From: Hydra vulgaris
Taxonomy: Eukaryota > Cnidaria > Hydrozoa > Anthoathecata > Hydridae
DNA length: 64,000 bases
NCBI RefSeq assembly: GCF_038396675.1
Contig: NC_088921.1
Span: 71,932,001-71,996,000 of the forward strand
Direction of reading: 5' to 3'
In this document: one piece after another, positions 1 to 9,789 of the stretch
Layout: each line of letters begins with the position of its first letter
Position numbering within the stretch: the first letter of the stretch is position 1
Notes under the pieces: model-generated
What the model was told of the DNA's origin: nothing
The model's database searches: none
Seen by the model: only the letters and a program-made list of their open reading frames with translations
Made by a program: the position numbers and the translations under genes

Positions 1-24
1 TTCGAAATAACAAAAACATACAAA

Positions 25-186
25 ATGGATTTAACTTATCAGAATGATTTTGAAAAAATATCGAATTTATTTCAAACCAATATTTTTAATTTAGACTATG
101 AATCTGATCCAGATGTTAATTATTTTAATAAGATTAATGGATCAAATGCTCTTACTTTTATCCAGATAAAATTAAAAGCATATTAA
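25..186 (+). CDS. Short ORF upstream of the LINE-A endonuclease
   Basis: An ATG at 25 opens a reading frame of about 53 codons, beginning MDLTYQND and ending in TAA near 186. It lies directly upstream of the endonuclease and in another frame. It may be the N-terminal leader of the LINE ORF2, separated by a frameshift, or the tail of ORF1. I do not recognise a domain. Confidence 0.35.
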   Translation: MDLTYQNDFEKISNLFQTNIFNLDYESDPDVNYFNKINGSNALTFIQIKLKAY

Positions 187-203
187 AAAATGATAGTCGT
201 GAT

Positions 204-1152
204 TATTTTATTATAATCCACCTTAATATCAGAAGTTTAAAAAAGAACTTTGATAGCTTTTTAAATATGATTTGTCAAACGGAATATTTTTTTAACGTTA
301 TTTGTTTAACCGAAACTTGGTGTATAGAAGAAGATTTTAAATCAAACTCTAATCTCCATTTTACAGGGTTTAATACAGTGTTTTTAGAGCGTAATATTAA
401 TAAGCGTGGAGGAGGAGTTCTTTTTTACATAAAAGAAAACATTGGATATAATATTAGAAGCAAAATGAGTGTTTCTGATGAAATAATTGAAAATTTAACG
501 GTTGAAATATTAAACAAAAAATTTAAAAGTATTTTACTGAGCTGCTGCTATCGGCCACCATCTGGAAGAACTGAGTACCTAAGCAATTATCTTGTTCATA
601 ATATAATAGAAAAAGCTAGTCGTGAAAAGAAAAAAAATTATATACTAGGGGATTTCAACCCAGACTGTTTCCAGTACAATGAAAAACAAAACATCACAAA
701 GTTTTATAACCATTTATTTGAAACGGGAACAGTACCTATTATAAATAAACCCACCAGAATTACAAAATTCTCATCCTCCTTAATTGACAACGTTCTTACC
801 AATGACTGTTAATATAACGCTCAAAAAAGGTATTGTAAAATCTGATGTTTCGGATCATTTTCCAATTTTTTTCTGCTTAGGCGCTGACCTCAAATCAAAT
901 ACGCACGGAAAAGTAACAATAAAAAAACGTATTTATAACAGCAATAACCTAAATTTATTTAAACGGCAACTTTTACATCAAGACTGGAGCTATATAAACT
1001 TTAATGAGAATATAAACATCATCTATAAATCTTTTTTTAATATATTTTATAAAATCTACGAAGCAAATTATCTGTTACGAGAAATTATTCTTAACGCCAA
1101 AGACATTTCTTGTCCTTGCATAACTAAAAAAGTATATAATATATTTGCATAA
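204..1152 (+). pseudogene. LINE-A AP-like endonuclease domain
   Basis: This is the endonuclease that nicks target DNA for target-primed reverse transcription. Visible in order: HLNIRSL (start of the fold, from about 216), CLTETWC with the catalytic Glu, GGGVLFYI, CYRPPSG (about 544-565), GDFNPD with the catalytic Asp, and SDHFPIF with the terminal Asp-His near 857-877. The frame changes by +1 between about 784 and 812, so the last motif is in a different frame from the rest. The open part after SDHFPIF reaches 1152 and then runs into a hairpin where the linker should be. The family is certain; a functional protein is ruled out. Confidence 0.88.
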
Positions 1153-1164
1153 CTAAAAAAGTAT

Positions 1165-1215
1165 ACTAATTTATTTTCTACTTTTATATGCTATAAAAGT
1201 AGAAAATAAATTAGT
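1165..1215. repeat. Perfect 24-bp inverted repeat with 3-nt loop
   Basis: Arms 1165-1188 and 1192-1215 are exact reverse complements around the loop TGC. The hairpin sits where LINE-A should carry the endonuclease-RT linker, so it marks a deletion or rearrangement junction. A short direct repeat (TTGCATAACTAAAAAAGTAT) also flanks its left side. Confidence 0.9.
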
Positions 1216-2910
1216 TACCAATTCAAGTGAAATCGCTGCCGAATTTAATAAGTTTTTTTCAACAATAGGAAACAACCTATCAAATAAGATTCCTTATGTA
1301 TGCAACAACTCATTTGACGAGTTTATATCGTCACCAAGTTCAACTATAAATTTTTCAAATCTAAGTTATTATGAATTTGAAATAGCATTTATATCATTAA
1401 AAAGGAATAAATCAATTGGGCCTGATGATATAAATGGAAATATTATAATTGACTCTTTTAATGTGATCAAGATATCCTCTTCAAAGTCTTTGAAGCATCT
1501 ATTACTCAAGGATCTTTTCCAGATAGTTTAAAAATAGCCAAAATAATTTCAATCTTTAAAACAGGTGATCATACAAATATAACAAACTATCGTCCTATCT
1601 CAGTTCTACCAGTCTTTTCAAAAATATTAGAAAAAAATAATGTATAACAGAATATACACTCATCTTATTGATAATAAGCTCCTCTACAAAAATCAATTTG
1701 GTTTTCAAAAAAACAATTCTACTGAACAAGCTATTCTCCAAGTAACGCGCAGTATTGCCAACTCATTTAAGAATTCTCAATTCACACTAGGCGTATTCAT
1801 TGACTTGTCAAAGGCTTATGATACTGTTAATCATCATATTTTAATTAAAAAGCTGGAGAGCTATGGTGTAATAGATAAAACCCTAAATTGGTTCAAAAGC
1901 TACCTAAGTAATCGCAAACAATTTGTTTATAATATAGAATCCTCATCGCAAATAATATGTGGTGTCCCCCAAGGGTCCATACTTGGGCCACTGTTATTTT
2001 TATTATACATAAATGATATTTACAAAGCTTCTAACTTAACGACCGTAAATTTTGCTGATGATACGAATTTATTTCAGTCGCATGAAGACATAGATATACT
2101 ATTTAATAAAATGAATAATGAACTAAAAAGAATATCATATTGGTTTAGAAAAAATAAATTATCTTTGAATACGGATAAAACAAAATTTTTACTTTTTTAC
2201 CCAACTTCTAAAAAAAAGAGAATCCAAAATATCTTGCCTGACTTATTAATTGACAATACAATCATAAAAAGAGAAAAAGTTATAAAATCTTAGGAGTCAT
2301 GATAGACGAAAACTTATCTTGGCATCAACAAATTGATAATATTTCCATGAAAGCTGCTAAAATCATTGGAATTCTATAAAAAGCTAGATATATACTAAAT
2401 AAACAACAACTAACTCAACTATACTATTCATTTATTCATTGCCATGTAAACTATGCTAATATTATATGGGGAAGCGCTCACAAAACCAAACTTAAATCTC
2501 TCTATCGGCATCAGAAACACGCAGCTCACATAATTAATTTTGCAAATCGTTTTTTAAGCTCAACACCACTTCTTATAGAAGTGAAATTTTTAAATATATA
2601 CGAACTAAATATTTTTAATATTTTATGTTTTATGTTTAAATGTAAAGAAAATGTATCTGCTAGTGTATTTATAAATCTCTATAATTTAAAACCCAAATAC
2701 AAATATGAACTTCGTTGTAGTAAAACTATTCACGAGCCATTTTGCAAAACAAAAATTAACCAGTTTTGTATTTCTTATCGTGGTCCATTTCTCTGGAATA
2801 AAATAGTATTACCTAACTTTGATTTTTCTTTCAAGTGGTCTTTTTCTTCCTTTAAAAAGAAATTAAAAAATATAATATTTTCAGCACAAAATATATTCAT
2901 CTATTTTTAG
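1214..2910 (+). pseudogene. LINE-A reverse transcriptase and C-terminal region
   Basis: The RT copies the element's RNA into DNA at the nicked target. From about 1226 there is the N-terminal palm approach (NSSEIAAEFNKFF), then NYRPISVLPVFSKILEK near 1590, NQFGFQKNNSTEQA, FIDLSKAYDTVNH, CGVPQGSILGPLLF (about 1960-2000) and the catalytic FADDTN near 2052. The best open stretch is 1640-2293. A stop there separates the thumb (LGVMIDENLSW) from the C-terminal region ending at 2910. At least one frameshift near 1460 and several stops make it non-functional, although the FADD catalytic box is intact. Confidence 0.9.
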
Positions 2911-3219
2911 TATTTCAAGTTTATATGATTTAATACATTATTTTTGTTTACTGTATGAAGAATATAATTTATACAACATATATTGAATATTTTATATTAT
3001 AATATTCAATATTGAGAATGTTATATACCTAAATCTTAAAATATTATGTTAAACTTACTTAACATCTGAAGAGTATTATAACGCATATGTAATTTTTTAA
3101 TGTACGACTTTTTATATATAGATTGTAAAGGGCTTCATGATAAGATCATGTGATCTTCTGGAAGTCCTACCAGTAATATATTCATTGTAATATTACCTTG
3201 TTTATATTATTCTGGAAAA

Positions 3220-3225
<6 letters not shown>

Positions 3226-3255
<30 letters not shown>
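3226..3255 (+). repeat. Poly-A tail of LINE-A
   Basis: About 30 A residues directly follow an AATAAA-type signal (near 3219) and end the LINE. The next base belongs to LINE-B on the other strand. Confidence 0.85.
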
Positions 3256-3256
<1 letters not shown>

Positions 3257-3258
<2 letters not shown>

Positions 3259-4403
3259 GTTCCAAGTTCATTTTTGTATTTTAGTAATTGGCTATTATAG
3301 TAAAACTTTTTTGAGCGCTTTACAATCGTCACAAAAAGATTATAGTTTTTATAGTTTCATTTTTAAAATTTCATTTTTTATAGTTTTTACATGTAGTTTT
3401 TATAGTTTTTATATTTTTTCATTTTTAAAACTTCATTTTTTATTGTTTTTATAGTTTCATTTTTAAAAGTTCTTTTTTTAATTAATTTCTCATACAATCG
3501 TTGCCGTTTTTTTAAAGATTTTTTGATTCCTGGTGTTATCTAGGAATTTTTTGGTGTTTTTGCTTTAATAAATTTATTGATTATTAGGAATATTTTATTG
3601 TAGTGTCATTCAAATATATGATAAAATTTGTCATAAGCTTCATTAACATTTTTTGTTTTCAGATTCCCAGTTTGTTGTCGATAAAAGATTCCCAGTTTGA
3701 TGTAATAAATGTCACAAGAGAAGCGTCCTTAACTACTCGTTTTTTAGTTTTTACTTTTTTAGAAAGTTGATTTAACAATTTTTGTGCTGTTATAAAAACC
3801 GGAAAATGTTCAGATATGTCTGTAATAAATATTCCAGTTTTAATTTTTCAAAATGTTTTTGAAATTATTAATTATAATTTGATCAATTAAACTAGCAGTA
3901 TTTTTTGTAATTCGAGTAGGTTTATTTATAGTTGGAAGAAATCCATTTTGTAACATAATATTGAAAAAAGTCTTTGTTTTTGTTGTATTTAAGTAAATCT
4001 AAATTCAGATCGCCTCCGAAGTAAACACATTTGCCACATAATTTTTTGCTTATAATTAGGCCCCTTAACTGTGTCTGACGGATATATCCGTCACTGCAAG
4101 GTATAGCTTTCTGTGTGCCTGACTGACTATTCTATTTAATGAAACTTTTTTTTAATAAAACATTTACAATATACGGCACACTATACGAAAAAAAAATAAA
4201 CAACTTGAAATGATCCTAAACAAATACATATTTCTGTAATAGAGAATGTAACTTTTAAATCTTCGCCACAGTTAAAGGGTTAATTTGTTTGATAAATGCT
4301 GTTTTATTACCAGAAGGCGGTCTATATATATGACGTGTACAACTGCGTTCTTGCAAGTTTTGTTTACAACTTCAATTGATAAACCATTGATAAACAATTC
4401 AAA
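3257..4403 (-). pseudogene. LINE-B fragment (endonuclease and linker), minus strand
   Basis: Reading the minus strand leftwards from about 4403 gives an AP-endonuclease: ELFINGLSIEVVNK, a YRPPSG equivalent near 4320, then GGDLNLDLLKY near 4015, NKPTRITK near 3925, and SEHFPVF near 3815. The linker ITPGIKKSLKKRQRLYEK follows near 3500-3540, then KRSKKFYYNSQLLKYKNE just before 3257. Frames shift several times. The fragment stops where LINE-A's poly-A begins, and between about 4055 and 4283 it is interrupted by a small MITE. No open frame survives. The T-rich stretch at 3340-3470 is the linker, expanded by short repeats. Confidence 0.75.
4060..4279. mobile_element. piggyBac-like MITE inside LINE-B
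   Basis: This 220-bp segment has inverted ends CCCCTTAACTGTG on the left and CACAGTTAAAGGG on the right. TTAG (4056-4059) and TTAA (4280-4283) flank it, as expected for a TTAA target duplication with one mutation. Terminal CCC next to TTAA is typical of piggyBac elements. Near the left end is a small palindrome, GACGGATATATCCGTC. It has no coding capacity. It separates the YRPPSG and GDLNLD parts of the LINE-B endonuclease. Confidence 0.7.
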
Positions 4404-4406
4404 ATC

Positions 4407-4690
4407 ATGCTTAACAGCAAAATAGAGTATATTAAAAATGATATTCCAAATAAAAATGATGAAAAAATAAATACTTATAGAATAACTAATGTTGAAATTT
4501 TAAACGCTATATTTAAATCTTTATGTCGTCCACAGTGTATTAACAATAATAGCTTGGTATTAAAAAATTTTGTGAAAAAAAAGGATATGCTTTGAATTTA
4601 ATATGTTGCTGCAGTGTTTGTGGATATAGAAAAGATTTCTATACATCTAAAGTTTGCAACCGCACTTACGATATTATTTTTCGTATTGCA
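4407..4690 (+). pseudogene. Mutator-like transposase, N-terminal part
   Basis: From an ATG at 4407 the frame reads to 4595. It continues after a -1 shift as KKKGYALNLICCCSVCGYRKDF and reaches about 4687. The pattern C..C (LCRPQC), then C..CG, followed by the conserved VCNRTYDI, matches the N-terminus of the Mutator-like transposase family common in invertebrates (the family modelled as PF20700, from memory). The gene stops at the inverted repeat of a Tc1 element and resumes at 15412, where VYSMRSIGQRYLGLEKF follows as in intact relatives. Loss of frame and the 10.7-kb insertion make it a pseudogene. Confidence 0.7.
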
Positions 4691-4721
4691 CAGTGGTTTT
4701 CATAAATTTAGACGCACTCAT
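4689..4721 (+). repeat. Left terminal inverted repeat of the Tc1 element
   Basis: It begins CACAGTGG and ends GACGCACTCAT, and is identical in reverse complement to 15381-15413. Confidence 0.92.
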
Positions 4722-4952
4722 ATTTGAGAATAAAAATTTTTAGTTTTTTAACGGTAAAACAATAACGAAAAAAGATTTCGATTTTTTTTCCTTTCTATTT
4801 ATTAGATAAATACATACAGAATAGAAAATTTACAAAAAATTTACAAAAAAAAATAAAAATACTAAGTAATAATTAGGTACAACTACATGTTATTAAAATA
4901 ATTACATGTAATTAGACGCACGATACATTAGGAGGCGTAATTTATAAACCAA

Positions 4953-5986
4953 TCAATATTTTGTGTATCCGCCATTTGCTTTAATACAACTAAGAACTCT
5001 TCTAGGCATAAACTCAACAAGATTTTTGCACATCGCTTCTGGAACCCTATACCAGGTCTCCTTAAGGACGTCTTTCAGCTGGCCAAGTGTGGAAATTTGA
5101 ACCTTTGCCAATTTACGGTCAATCCGAGTCCAAATGTTTTCTATCGGGTTCAAATCAGGTGAGTATGGAGGCCACGGTATTGTCTTGATATTGTTATCGT
5201 TGAACCACTCCTTTGTATTGTATGCAGTGTGTGCAGTAGCAACATCTTGTTGAAGTTTCCAATGTTTATCATTGAGCATAAGCAGGTCAATTGATGGAAT
5301 TAGGTTGTTTTCCAGTACTTCTACTTATATTCTGGAGTTGATTCTTCCGGTGTATGTTTGGCACATACCAACATCTTAGTAATTGAAGCATGACCAGATT
5401 CCTATCGAGCCTCCTCCACTTTGTACAGTCGGTCTAATGTACCTGGCGTAATTCTTTTCGTGAGCCATTCTTTTGACTGTTATATTAGATTTGCGATTGA
5501 TAAGCTCAAAGTTACTCTTATCACTCCACGTAATTTTTTTCCATTGTTCTATTGTCCAATACTTTCTTTCACGACACCATTTTAGTCTCCTTTGTTTATC
5601 ATATGGACGCAGGAGCGGTTTCTTAAAAGCAGAGTAGACTCCAATCTTGTATTTTATAAGTATTCGGCGGACTGTGCTTTGAGAAATAGATGTATTTCGC
5701 GTTGTATTGAATTCTGTGGTCAACTCTTTGAAACTCAATCTTGGGTTAGCTCTGACAGCTCTAAAAAGAGCACTATCGTCCTTTCTGGCGGTTGAGAAGG
5801 GTCTACCTGGCCTCGTTTTCTCGCTGGCAGCACCAGTGTGAAGAAATTTTTGCTTTGTTGTCTTAACGCATTTCTCAGAAACTCCAATTATTCTTGGAAT
5901 TTTTTTATTACTTTTGGTTCCTTCTTTGATGTGAGCAATAATTTGTCATCTTTCACCTTGAGTGAAAAATAACGTCTTTTGCCCAT
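4953..5986 (-). pseudogene. Tc1 transposase (DD34E)
   Basis: A cut-and-paste DDE transposase acting on the flanking inverted repeats. The start is the ATG at 5986 (MGKRRYFSLK). An N-terminal helix-turn-helix region follows, with KKFQE then a stop at 5888. The catalytic domain holds ITWSDKSNFE (first Asp, about 5530), a degraded second block, QQDVATAH (second Asp, about 5237) and WPPYSPDLNPIENIW (Glu). Exactly 34 residues separate the last Asp and the Glu, so it is DD34E. ORFs at 5376-5738 and 4953-5279 are in different frames from the start, and a stop lies at 5376. Total length of about 340 residues is normal for Tc1, so the damage is point mutations and small indels. Confidence 0.9.
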
Positions 5987-6015
5987 TTTTCGCGTCTTTT
6001 TAGTGCAAAACTCAC

Positions 6016-6024
6016 TTAACTTTT
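6016..6024. repeat. Candidate 9-bp target-site duplication of LINE-C (left copy)
   Basis: TTAACTTTT at 6016-6024 recurs at 15208-15216, directly after the A-rich end of LINE-C. Such a duplication is expected on both sides of a LINE insertion. The sequence is AT-rich, so chance is possible. Confidence 0.5.
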
Positions 6025-6261
6025 GTTTATTTATTAAATAATGATTAACTAATTCCAGGTAAGTCATAGTTATATAAAGTTTTTTGACAAAATCAATTAA
6101 TTTAGGCCTATTAATAAGAAATATGGGAAAAAAACTATCAATTAACAAGATACAAGACTTTTTTGATTGTGTGTCTAAATTTATGAATAAAATAAAATCA
6201 AGCTTATCAATTAAAAACTTAAAACATAATGCAATAACTAGATGCCAATTCATTTTCAATT

Positions 6262-6553
6262 TTGCATTTAAATATTAGGAGTTTTTCAAAAAATTTTGAA
6301 TTATTTAAACAATTTTTATGCCAGGTTAAATTTAATTTTAAAATTATTAGTCTCAGCGAGACATGGTGTACTGATAAATATATCGAGACAAATACGATTT
6401 TTCAGCTACCAAATTATAAAGTGATTCATCAATTTAGAGGATCTGGGAAGAAAGGAGGGGGTTTCTGTGTATTTATAAGTAATTCTTTGTCATACAAGCT
6501 AAAAAAAGATTTGTGCTCAACCACTAATGATTGTGAATCATTTTGTGTGGAAA
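6262..6553 (+). pseudogene. LINE-C endonuclease, first part
   Basis: This opens with MHLNIRSFSKNFELF, typical of the endonuclease start, then SLSETWC (catalytic Glu), GGGFCVFISNSLSY and ESFCVEI, where the DD34E element begins at a TA. The frame continues past 8280 with INKTTKNTIIHVLYRPPSG, exactly as in uninterrupted relatives. The 5' region before 6262 (6025-6261) has no clear coding signal on the plus strand. Confidence 0.85.
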
Positions 6554-6555
6554 TA

Positions 6556-6668
6556 CAGGGTCTTCCACAGTTATTTTCGTCGCGTCCATAATTATTTTCG
6601 TCACGTCCATAATTATTTTCGTCGCGTCCACAGTTATTTTCGCCGCGTCCATAATTATTTTCGTCACG
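6556..6668. repeat. Left inverted repeat, five subunits of TTATTTTCG(T/C)CRCGTCC
   Basis: Five near-identical subunits follow the terminal CAGGGTCTTC. They match 8160-8278 in reverse complement. One subunit has GCCGCG in place of GTCGCG. Confidence 0.9.
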
Positions 6669-7029
6669 TTTAAAATTATTTGATTTTATAAAAGATTTTT
6701 TTATTGCTTAGAAAATGAAACAAATCTATCAGTTTAATTTAAAAAGTGTTATAGGTTTAGATTCACTCAAAACACGTTTTTAGATAAAATATACGTATGC
6801 TATTTTAATAAAAATTTTACAGTTTGAATGTGAAAAAATACAAATAAGTAAATAAAGATATAAATACAAAGATGTAAATGCAAAGATGAAAATGCAGAGA
6901 TGTAAATAAAGATATAAGATAGTCAACAAATTTCATTTAAATAAATTCATTCCGTTGGATTCCTCTTAATACCCATTCACGCATATGTGTATTCTTGTAG
7001 TAATTCATTAAAATCCTTGTAGAGATTCA

Positions 7030-7882
7030 TTACAAGATGTTAAAAGAATATTTGTTATTTCCATTTCCATATCCCTCGTTGTTGCTGGTCTTTGGAATAA
7101 TTCTATTGTATCTATTTTTTATTACCCCAAAAAGCTCTTCAATGGGATTAAGTTGCGGACTATAGGGTGGGAGAAAGTGAACAACACGCATTCCATTTTG
7201 AATTGCAGAAGTTACAATAGCTGAATGATGAAATCGAGCATTATCCATAATGATAATATACCTTCAATTATTTAGGGCTGAAATCAATGAATTTTCAATC
7301 CATTCTTTTGTACTGACAGCATCAAAAGATCCTACTTTCATTTGAAATGATATAATACCTTCTACGGAAATAGCACATATAAGGCTTATATTTCTTCCCC
7401 TTTGTGTTGGTACAGTGATATAAGGTGTACTCCCACTTAATGCATATCCATGATGTCTTGATTGATGAAGGTTAAAACCGGTTTCATCAATAAAAATTAT
7501 ATCATTATCATTAATAGAAGAAACATGAGTACAATATAGAAATCTCTGTCCTATAACCATCGCTGAGTTTCTTGCAGCCACAATTGGTTTTAATCTCTTT
7601 CTAGTATAACCCATATTGAATTCTCTCCTTATAGTTGTTGTGGAGCATTTATTTTTTTTCGGATATTAATTCACCCATATCTATGGCTGTAAGGGAATTA
7701 TTTGCCGATACAAACAGTTCAATTTCTCTTCTACGGTCAGTATTAATCTTCGCAACAGGTCCACGTTTTTTTGGTTTAGCATCGGGATTATTTAAAAGTT
7801 TCATTACCCAATTTTGGACTGTTCTTAAAGATAGCCCAGTAGCTTGTGAAATATCAACGTTTTTTTCTTTATTAGCTACCAT
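7030..7882 (-). pseudogene. IS630/Tc1-type DD34E transposase
   Basis: N-terminal helix-turn-helix (ISQATGLSLRTVQNWVMKLL, about 7780-7850) is followed by a basic spacer with KPKKRGPV. The DDE domain carries FIDETGFN (first Asp, about 7490), IIMDNARFHH (second Asp, about 7250) and PPYSPQLNPIEELF (Glu). There are 34 residues between the second Asp and the Glu. A frameshift lies between 7649 and 7614, and a TGA at about 7264 interrupts the chain just before IIMDN. The C-terminus ends about 20 residues after NPIEELF, with a drifted tail. The HTH plus short linker is more like IS630-type eukaryotic relatives than classical Tc1. Confidence 0.88.
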
Positions 7883-8159
7883 CCTCTTTATTGTTTCAAT
7901 GCTTTCAATAGTTGCTTTCTTATAAGAAGCTTGACCATTGATTTGCCTCTACAACTCAACTATTTCATTAAAATTTGATTCTTGATTATATGTATTTGAA
8001 TCTGTCATAACTTGTTATTTTTATTCTTTAAAATATTTAAACTTTATTCTACTTTAGAACTTGTAGTTTAAGCAATTAATGCTTATTTAAAAAATTCTTT
8101 TGTAATATTTTTTAAAGATAATATTTTGAGAAATTATATTGTTGAAATATGAAAATAAT

Positions 8160-8278
8160 TATGGACGCGGCGAAAATAACTGTGGACGCGACGAAAATAA
8201 TTATGGACGTGACGAAAATAATTATGGACGCGACGAAAATAATTATGGACGCGACGAAAATAACTGTGGACGACCCTG
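8160..8278. repeat. Right inverted repeat of the DD34E element
   Basis: Five subunits of GGACGCGACGAAAATAAYTRT run to the terminal GACCCTG and mirror the left repeat. An ORF (8149-8577) reads through them only because the unit lacks stops. Confidence 0.9.
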
Positions 8279-8280
8279 TA

Positions 8281-8660
8281 ATAAATAAAACCACAAAAAA
8301 CACCATCATCCACGTTTTATACAGACCACCTTCCGGCTCAATAAAACAATTCGAAAATCATATTAAAAACATAATTAAAAATAAATTAAGCAAAAACAAA
8401 AGCATTTATTTTGTAGGTGATTTTAACCTTGACCTGAACATGTGTCGTTCAAATACAAATATAAATAATTTCTTTAACGTAATATATCAGAAAGGCTATA
8501 TTCTACTAATTAATAAACCCACAAAAATAACAAGAGAAAGCGCAACAATTATTGATAAAATGTTTTTTTCAATTTGAATCACTAATGAATTCAAATCCAA
8601 AATAAAAACAGGAATATCTAAATGCGACATTTCAGACCACTTCCCTGTATTTCTTAATTT
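8281..8660 (+). pseudogene. LINE-C endonuclease, second part
   Basis: It continues in frame from the left half: INKTTKNTIIHVLYRPPSG, FVGDFNLDLN (catalytic Asp, about 8425), LLINKPTKIT and, after an in-frame TGA at 8575-8577, CDISDHFPVF near 8620-8650. Only this single stop breaks the domain once the inserted element is removed, so LINE-C was probably close to intact when the DD34E element landed. Confidence 0.85.
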
Positions 8661-8679
8661 ACAAAAATATGATAAAATT

Positions 8680-9642
8680 TATGCACAAAAAATTAAAAAA
8701 AATTACGCGAAAGATAAATGAAAAATCCATGCAAATTTTTAATACTCTTTTATCAGATTTAACTTGGGATGACCTCCTTGATATTGAACACGCAGTTAAG
8801 GCATACGATAAGTTTATTGATAAATTACAACAACTTTACGGCTTTTCCTTTGGTTACAAAATGTGTGAAAAAAGAAAACATTATTAACTCCATGGATAAC
8901 GTCTGGAATTATAAAGTCGTCAAAAAAAAGAAACGATTATATAATAAGTTTCTCAAAAAAAAAACTTACAAGAGTGAAACTAATTACAACAATTATAAAC
9001 GTGTTTTTGAGTTGGTTATTAAAAAATCAAAGAAATATTTCTATACTGAGCATTTAATAGAACATAAAAATGATCCAAAAAATACTTGGAACATAATTAA
9101 GGAAGTAATTGGCACGAAACAAACTGACGGAAATAGTCTTCCTATAAATCTAAACATTGAAAATAAACTATTACAAATAAATCTTTAATTGCTAAATCAC
9201 TTAATCAGTATTTTGTCAGTGTAGGTTCCACTTTAGCGTCGAAAATAGAAACTACTGAAGTAAACTTTGAGTCATATTTTACTCCAAATAAGACCTCTGA
9301 AATGGATAATTATGAAATTACTGAAAAGGAACTCTTAGATGTAGTATATCTTTTAAAACTAAACAAAAGTGTGGGGTATGATAATATTAGTAGTAACGTA
9401 ATTAAAAAATCGACAAAATGCTAAACAATCCCTCTTTTGCATATTTTTAATCTATCTTTAAAACTAGGTATTTATCCGGAGAAACTTAAAATTGCGAGGG
9501 TCATACCTATTTTCAAATCAGGAGATATTTCTAATCCTGAAAATTACAGACCAATTTCAATTCTTCCTTGCTTCTCGAAAATCTTGGAGCGAATTATGTA
9601 AAACCGAATTTTAACTTTTCTTAATATAAGTATTATTCTATA
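8680..9642 (+). pseudogene. LINE-C linker and RT N-terminal part
   Basis: The linker is rich in Lys and aromatic residues (KRLYNKFLKKKTYKSE, NYNNYKRVFE, SKKYFYTEHL), in the frame of 8769-9188. After a small frameshift the RT starts: AKSLNQYFVSVGSTLA, KLNKSVGYDNIS, FKSGDISNPENYRPIS, and CFSKILERI at about 9590, then a TAA at about 9600. The domain is cut at 9642 by LINE-D and resumes at 13558 with YNKQFGFQPGYSTDHA. Confidence 0.85.
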
Positions 9643-9789
9643 CTACTACGGAAAAAAACACATACTGAAACTTTTTAGTCCCTTTGTAATAAGGATAACT
9701 AATATATAAAATATTTCAGACCAGGAGGTAATCCACTGTTATTAAGGGTGGTAGCCCTCCTTGCAAGAAAAGAAACAGCAAACTTCATA

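Larger units (their letters stand above)
1..3256 (+). mobile_element. LINE-A, CR1-like non-LTR retrotransposon, 5' end beyond the window
   Basis: A plus-strand LINE runs from the window edge to an A-run at about 3226-3255. In order it shows an AP-endonuclease domain, a reverse transcriptase and a C-terminal region, then a 3' UTR of about 340 bp with AATAAA just before the poly-A. The RT motifs GVPQGSILGPLLF and FADDTN place it in the CR1/Jockey group; the exact clade is not settled. It is broken by several frameshifts and stops, and most of the linker between endonuclease and RT is missing. It ends against LINE-B on the opposite strand, which suggests it inserted into that older LINE. Confidence 0.9.
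6556..8278 (-). mobile_element. DD34E Tc1/mariner-type element with repeat-built inverted termini
   Basis: It is flanked by TA at 6554-6555 and 8279-8280. The termini are CAGGGTC...CCACAGTTATTTTCGTCGCG in inverted orientation. Each inverted repeat is about 110 bp and built from five imperfect copies of a unit of about 20 bp (TTATTTTCGTCGCGTCCATAA), which gives unusual CpG-rich ends in an AT-rich genome. A minus-strand transposase lies at 7030-7882. The 360-bp stretches on either side of the gene are AT-rich and non-coding. Precise removal leaves one TA and reopens the host endonuclease frame. Confidence 0.92.

Noticed and set aside
5592..5795. Plus-strand ORF over the Tc1 transposase
   Set aside because: Opposite-strand shadow of the transposase reading frame.
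6562..6668. CRISPR-like or origin iterons
   Set aside because: The repeats are mirrored at the other end of a transposon and are its inverted termini.
8149..8280. Start of the ORF 8149-8577 as a novel repeat protein
   Set aside because: The KIIMDATKI-type repeat is the transposon's terminal repeat. Only the part after 8280 is real LINE coding sequence.
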